From the NCBI GenBank assembly GCA_015057025.1, contig SVFD01000007.1, positions 30,879 through 94,878 on the forward strand: a DNA stretch of 64,000 nt, read 5' to 3'. The position numbers were made by a program, and so were the translations under genes. Below are positions 59,917-64,000 of this stretch, one piece after another. This DNA is from Lachnospiraceae bacterium. Lineage in GTDB: Bacteria > Bacillota > Clostridia > Lachnospirales > Lachnospiraceae. Within the stretch, counting starts at the first letter, position 1; every line of letters starts with the position of its first letter. The notes below the pieces were generated by a model. It was not told the origin of the DNA and ran no database searches. It saw nothing but the letters and a program-made list of their open reading frames with translations.

Positions 59917-60120
59917 ATATGTCCTCCCTGATATTAAAACCGTTTTTGAAAGCTTGCTCTACATATTTTTAATTTAATCAACTTGTACCATAATATCATA
60001 AAACGGAAAACTTCTCAACGTGTGAAAAGGAGTGGAAAGAGTAAAAACATGAAAGAATCAGTTGTAAGATATACCAAAAAAGACTATAATATAAAAAAGT
60101 CCAAGCGTGGGAGGCGGATT

Positions 60121-60384
60121 ATGTTCGGTAAAAAGAAAACATTCGGTCAGAAATTGCAGACTGCAGTAAAAAAACGTGAGAAAAAGATTAACAAATTAAC
60201 GAAGAAGTTTTTAAAGTCCAGCCGCCGCTCACAGCGAAGAGTAATTAAAATATTGACCAAGGGGCCGGCATGGTTTGAATTGTTTGTGCATGCATTATTT
60301 GCGGCAGTGGTATGTTATCTGTTTTGGCGCAAAGCAAAAGATCCTACTTTTTTGGAGAATTTTGGAGAAACAAAGATATCGTAG
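60121..60384 (+). CDS. Small basic membrane protein, hypothetical
   Basis: An 87-residue protein with a strongly basic N-terminal half (MFGKKKTFGQKL, VKKREKKINKLTKK, RRSQRRVIK) and one membrane helix (about 53-71). ATG 60121 follows GGGAGG by six bases; the upstream ATG 60049 and TTG 59983 have weaker sites. The charge pattern suggests binding to acidic lipids, nucleic acid or ribosomes at the membrane. No family is known to me. It precedes secA, with a terminator between. Confidence 0.7.
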   Translation: MFGKKKTFGQKLQTAVKKREKKINKLTKKFLKSSRRSQRRVIKILTKGPAWFELFVHALFAAVVCYLFWRKAKDPTFLENFGETKIS

Positions 60385-60416
60385 GAAGATATTTTAAGTT
60401 AAATAATAATTTTTTT

Positions 60417-60464
60417 AAAAGGGTTCACACTTTGTTTACACATAAGTGGTTGAATCCTTTTTTT
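60417..60464 (+). terminator. Rho-independent terminator before secA
   Basis: AAAAGGGTTCA pairs with TGAATCCTTTT with one G-T pair and runs into more T residues. Confidence 0.78.
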
Positions 60465-60568
60465 AAATCTGTTAGAATAGTCAAGATGTAAATTATAAAT
60501 GGTAATGTGGATTTGTGTGGGCATTTTGCTTTTTAAAGATTACCATTGGGAATGATTGGAGATTTGAA

Positions 60569-63136
60569 ATGGCCGTATTTGAGAAAGTTTTCGGTACGCA
60601 CAGTGAGCGTGAACTGAAAAGAATCTATAAAACAGTTGATAAAATTGAAAGCTACAGACCTGCCATGCAGGCTTTATCTGATGAAGAATTACGGGGCAAG
60701 ACTGCTGAATTTAAGAAGCGTTATGAAGAAGGAGAAACACTGGATGAACTATTGCCTGAAGCGTATGCAGTAGTGCGCGAAGCGGGTAAGCGTGTGCTGG
60801 ATATGGAGCACTACCGTGTGCAGTTAATCGGTGGTATTATCCTTCATCAGGGTCGTATTGCAGAAATGAGAACCGGTGAAGGTAAAACTTTGGTATCTAC
60901 ACTTCCGGCTTATTTAAATGCGTTGGAAGGTAAGGGTGTGTATGTCGTAACCGTAAATGATTATCTTGCCAAGCGAGATGCTGAGTGGATGGGACAGATC
61001 CACGAATTTTTAGGTTTAAAAGTAGGTGTTGTTTTAAACAGCATGAAGTCAGATGAACGTAGGGAAGCATATGCCTGTGATATTACCTATGTAACCAATA
61101 ATGAGTTAGGTTTTGACTATCTTCGTGACAATATGGTTATTTATAAGGAGCAGCTGGTGCTTCGTCCCCTGCATTATGCAATCATCGACGAAGTTGACTC
61201 TGTTTTGATTGATGAAGCAAGAACACCGTTGATTATTTCCGGTCAGAGCGGACGTTCTACCAGATTATATGAGGCCTGCGATATCCTTGCCCGCCAGATG
61301 AAGAGAGGCGCGGATTTGGAGGAACAGTCGAAGATGGACATCCTTCTGAAAGTGGAGCAGGTGGAAGATGGTGATTTTATCGTTAACGAAAAGGATAAAA
61401 CAGTTAATCTTACTGCTGCCGGCGTTGAGAAAGTTGAGAAGTTCTTCCGTATTGAGAATCTTGCAGATCCTGAAAACTTGGAAATTCAGCACAATATTAT
61501 TCTTGCGCTTCGTGCCCACAATCTTATGTTCCGCGACCAGAACTATGTGGTAAAAGATGATCAGGTTATGATTGTAGATGAATTTACCGGACGTATTATG
61601 CCGGGACGTCGTTATTCCGACGGACTTCATCAGGCAATCGAAGCCAAAGAACACGTTAAGGTTAAGCGAGAAAGTAAAACTCTGGCGACTATTACATTCC
61701 AGAACTTCTTTAATAAATTTGATAAAAAGGCCGGTATGACCGGTACTGCATTAACAGAGGAAAAGGAATTCCGTAACATCTATGGTATGGATGTTATTGA
61801 GATTCCTACAAATCGTCCGGTTGCCCGTATTGACAAGGATGATGCTGTTTATAAAACGAAGCGTGGTAAACTCAATGCCATTGTAGAGGCAGTAGCAGAA
61901 GCACATGCGAAAGGCCAACCTGTACTGGTAGGTACCATTACCATTGAGGCATCTGAGGAATTGAGCCGTCTTTTAAGAAAGAAGGGTATTCCCCATCAGG
62001 TATTAAATGCAAAATTCCATGAGATGGAAGCTGAAATTGTTGCTAAAGCAGGACAGGCGGGAGCGGTTACTATTGCTACCAATATGGCAGGTCGTGGTAC
62101 GGATATTAAGCTGGACGATAAGGCACGTGAGGCCGGTGGTCTTAAGATTATCGGTACAGAGCGTCATGAATCTCGCCGTATTGATAACCAGTTGCGTGGT
62201 CGTTCCGGTCGTCAGGGTGACCCCGGTGAATCCAGATTTTATATTTCGTTGGAAGATGATTTGATGCGTCTTTTCGGTTCCGAAAGACTTTTAGCTGTGT
62301 TTAATTCTCTTGGAGTGGAAGAAACACAGGAAATCCAACATAAGATGTTAAGTAAGACCATTGAGAATGCCCAGAAGAGAATTGAAAACAATAACTATGG
62401 TATTCGTAAGAATCTGTTAGATTATGACCAGGTTATGAATGACCAGAGAGAAATTATTTATGCAGAAAGACTTCGTGTATTAAACGGCGAGAGTATGCGT
62501 GATGTTGTATATAAGATGATTACGGATATTGTTGAAAATACCGTAGATAATTGTATCAGTGATGATGCCTCTATCGATGAGTGGGATTTCAATGAATTAA
62601 ATACAGCATTGCTTCCTATCGTTCCTTTGGAACCTGTTACGGCAGAACGTGTAGAAAAACCTAAGAAAAATGCCTTAAAGCAGCAATTAAAAGAAGAAGC
62701 TGTCAAATTATATGAAGAAAAGGAAGTTGAATTCCAGCGTCCTGAAGCGATTCGAGAAGTAGAACGTGTTATTCTTTTGAGGGCAATCGACCATAAGTGG
62801 ATGGCTCATATTGATGATATGGACCAACTTCGTCAAGGTATTCATATGGTGGCATATGGACAAAAAGATCCTCTCGTAGAGTATAAGATGAGCGGTTTTG
62901 ATATGTTTGATGCCATGACAGACGGAATTCGAGAAGAAACGGTACGTCTTGTCATGCATGTGCGCGTAGAGCAGAAGTTAGAACGTGAACAGGTAGCTAA
63001 AGTAACCGGTACTAATAAGGATGATTCTATAGCAAAAGGACCTGTGAAGCGTGAAAGTGAGAAAGTTTATCCTAACTCACCCTGTCCATGCGGAAGTGGT
63101 CGCAAGTACAAGCAGTGCTGCGGAAGGAATGCGTAA
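60569..63136 (+). CDS. secA: Preprotein translocase ATPase SecA
   Basis: The motor ATPase driving protein export through SecYEG; 855 residues. Walker A is [15 protein letters not shown]-like box [39 protein letters not shown], and [17 protein letters not shown], in normal order. The preprotein cross-linking and helical-scaffold parts follow, and the C-terminal zinc-binding SEC-C tail reads [15 protein letters not shown] start at ATG 60569 (MAVFEKVFG), seven bases after GGAG; the 18 codons upstream have no ribosome site. In many related genomes prfB follows secA; here other sequence follows. Confidence 0.98.
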   Translation: MAVFEKVFGTHSERELKRIYKTVDKIESYRPAMQALSDEELRGKTAEFKKRYEEGETLDELLPEAYAVVREAGKRVLDMEHYRVQLIGGIILHQGRIAEMRTGEGKTLVSTLPAYLNALEGKGVYVVTVNDYLAKRDAEWMGQIHEFLGLKVGVVLNSMKSDERREAYACDITYVTNNELGFDYLRDNMVIYKEQLVLRPLHYAIIDEVDSVLIDEARTPLIISGQSGRSTRLYEACDILARQMKRGADLEEQSKMDILLKVEQVEDGDFIVNEKDKTVNLTAAGVEKVEKFFRIENLADPENLEIQHNIILALRAHNLMFRDQNYVVKDDQVMIVDEFTGRIMPGRRYSDGLHQAIEAKEHVKVKRESKTLATITFQNFFNKFDKKAGMTGTALTEEKEFRNIYGMDVIEIPTNRPVARIDKDDAVYKTKRGKLNAIVEAVAEAHAKGQPVLVGTITIEASEELSRLLRKKGIPHQVLNAKFHEMEAEIVAKAGQAGAVTIATNMAGRGTDIKLDDKAREAGGLKIIGTERHESRRIDNQLRGRSGRQGDPGESRFYISLEDDLMRLFGSERLLAVFNSLGVEETQEIQHKMLSKTIENAQKRIENNNYGIRKNLLDYDQVMNDQREIIYAERLRVLNGESMRDVVYKMITDIVENTVDNCISDDASIDEWDFNELNTALLPIVPLEPVTAERVEKPKKNALKQQLKEEAVKLYEEKEVEFQRPEAIREVERVILLRAIDHKWMAHIDDMDQLRQGIHMVAYGQKDPLVEYKMSGFDMFDAMTDGIREETVRLVMHVRVEQKLEREQVAKVTGTNKDDSIAKGPVKRESEKVYPNSPCPCGSGRKYKQCCGRNA

Positions 63137-63208
63137 GCCCTTATTTTACAAGGGTTTCGCGAAATGCGTAGTCAGACAAAACATTATAAATAATAGTAAA
63201 AAAGGCTT

Positions 63209-63246
63209 TTTGCCCACCATTTGCCCACCAAATATAAATTGGTGGG
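63209..63246. repeat. Tandem and inverted TTTGCCCACCA repeats downstream of secA
   Basis: TTTGCCCACCA occurs twice in tandem (63209-63219 and 63220-63230). The second copy is followed by its inverted partner TTGGTGGG (63239-63246) to make an eight-base stem with a seven-base loop. The 63137-63378 gap is otherwise AT-rich. Similar TTGCCCACC motifs often mark the 3' end of integrase genes or att regions, so it may be an element boundary. Confidence 0.5.
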
Positions 63247-63378
63247 TAAAATTTATATGTATGCAGAAAAACTATAAGGTATGATATAATCTGAAGACAC
63301 TTGATTTCTATAAAAATAGTTCTTTAATTGTCGAGAAATGTATTATATAATAAGACAAAAGCGAAAGAAGGAATATTG

Positions 63379-64000
63379 ATGAAGTTACTTAAAACAAGTG
63401 ATGAGCTGATCTCACATATGAAAGAAAAAGGAATCAAATTCGAAATTGTTAAAGAAGAAGATGCGAAGCTATTCCTTCAAAATAATAATTATTATATGAA
63501 ATTGGCATCCTACAGAGCTAACTATGAGAAAGGTCAAAAAGGGAAGAATGTCGAAAAATATATCAATTTAGATTTTGCATACCTTCAGGAATTATCGACT
63601 ATTGATATGCATTTAAGATATCTTATTTTACAAATGTGTTTGGATATTGAACATGCCTTAAAAACAGCAATTTTAAAAGATATTGAGAATAATGAACAAG
63701 AAGATGGGTATGATATAATAAGACGCTTTATAACAAATTATGAAAGATGTTGTCAAAATATACAAAATCATAAATCAAGTGAGTACTGCAGAGAATTAAT
63801 AGATAAATACTATCCATATTTTCCCGCATGGGTATTTGTAGAACTTATATCTTTTGGTGATATGGTTAAATTATATGAATATTATAACAAGAGATATCCT
63901 AAGCGCTTAAAGGATGGAGAGTTACTCTATTCCATAAGAGATTTAAGAAACGCAACTGCTCATAGTAATTGTTTAATAAATAAGTTGCATAAAGGAAATA
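63379..64000 (+). CDS. Abi_2 (AbiD/AbiF-like) HEPN-type protein (3' partial)
   Basis: An open frame of 207 codons running off the window end. It starts MKLLKTSDELISHMKEKGI and contains NNYYMKLASYRANY, LSTIDMHLRYLILQMCLDIEHALK and PAWVFVELISFGDM, the typical order of the Abi_2 family. The RNATAH at about residues 192-197 is the R-x4-H motif of HEPN ribonuclease folds. Relatives abort phage infection by RNA cleavage or act as toxins. It is markedly AT-rich compared with secA, which suggests horizontal gain. AAGGA precedes ATG 63379. Confidence 0.85.
   Translation, partial: MKLLKTSDELISHMKEKGIKFEIVKEEDAKLFLQNNNYYMKLASYRANYEKGQKGKNVEKYINLDFAYLQELSTIDMHLRYLILQMCLDIEHALKTAILKDIENNEQEDGYDIIRRFITNYERCCQNIQNHKSSEYCRELIDKYYPYFPAWVFVELISFGDMVKLYEYYNKRYPKRLKDGELLYSIRDLRNATAHSNCLINKLHKGN

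Noticed and set aside
63136..63160. Terminator directly after secA
   Set aside because: A short CCCTT/AAGGG stem exists but has no T run, so I did not call it.

Overview
The window reads as a chromosomal segment of a low-GC Gram-positive anaerobe of the Lachnospiraceae / Clostridium XIVa type. This is inferred from gene content (KDG/uronate catabolism, long-form HPF followed by SecA, a GH3 glucosidase, SH3/NlpC cell-wall hydrolases, TIR-propeller and GGDEF-sensor proteins, DegV and DHH proteins), from strong AGGAGG ribosome binding sites, and from TTGACA/TATAAT promoters. No rRNA, tRNA or CRISPR array was seen.

Layout. 1-1.6 kb: flavodoxin-like reductase (cut by the window edge) and a membrane-anchored GH25 lysozyme. 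1.6-6.7 kb (minus): OmpR-type regulator, sensor kinase, then an ABC ATPase and a FtsX-type permease, with a terminator hairpin just ahead of the ATPase gene. 6.9-8.6 kb: CPBP protease, DUF2975 protein and a small HTH regulator behind a promoter flanked by TTATCG palindromes. 8.6-11.9 kb: BlaI-type repressor and M56 (BlaR1-like) sensor protease. 12-16.2 kb: Rpn-type nuclease with a 24-nt repeat tract, a DAK-like fragment and a CopA copper ATPase. 16.2-16.6 kb: a probable type I toxin-antitoxin module. 16.7-20.7 kb: lipoprotein, HAD phosphatase, GH3 glycosidase. 20.8-25.7 kb: NrtR-like ADP-ribose-type regulator, DHH phosphoesterase and a membrane TIR/propeller protein as one transcription unit. 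25.7-30.8 kb: uronate module (eda, uxaC, lacI divergent from kdgK) with two matching LacI-type operators. 30.9-33.6 kb: LacI-sensor/GGDEF protein and Lgt. 33.7-37.9 kb: DUF4397-like repeat protein, a Zn/Mn ABC transporter under a Fur/Zur-like box, and a zinc-ribbon membrane protein. 38-42.7 kb: pstSCAB-phoU with a Fur-family gene; the PstS halves are in permuted order. 42.8-47.6 kb: cardiolipin synthase, Ser/Thr kinase with PPP phosphatase, small lipoprotein. 47.6-52.5 kb: SDR, TrxB, SH3-NlpC/P60, HPF, DUF378 protein. 52.6-56.2 kb: a YdjG/YdjH/YdjI-like SPFH cluster. 56.4-60.4 kb: small orphan genes (two with duplicated promoter regions), DegV, a second DHH protein. 60.6-64 kb: SecA and the start of an Abi_2/HEPN-type gene that runs off the end.

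Themes. Several modules pair an envelope or nucleotide sensor with its own regulator: RR/HK/ABC, BlaI/M56, HTH/DUF2975/CPBP, NrtR/DHH/TIR, kinase/phosphatase. Transport of zinc and phosphate and use of uronates form the metabolic core. The most unusual items are the NrtR-DHH-TIR unit, the permuted PstS, the toxin locus with an inverted duplicated leader, the promoter and operator nested inside a terminator before znuA, and the duplicated promoter blocks at 57.2 and 57.6 kb.
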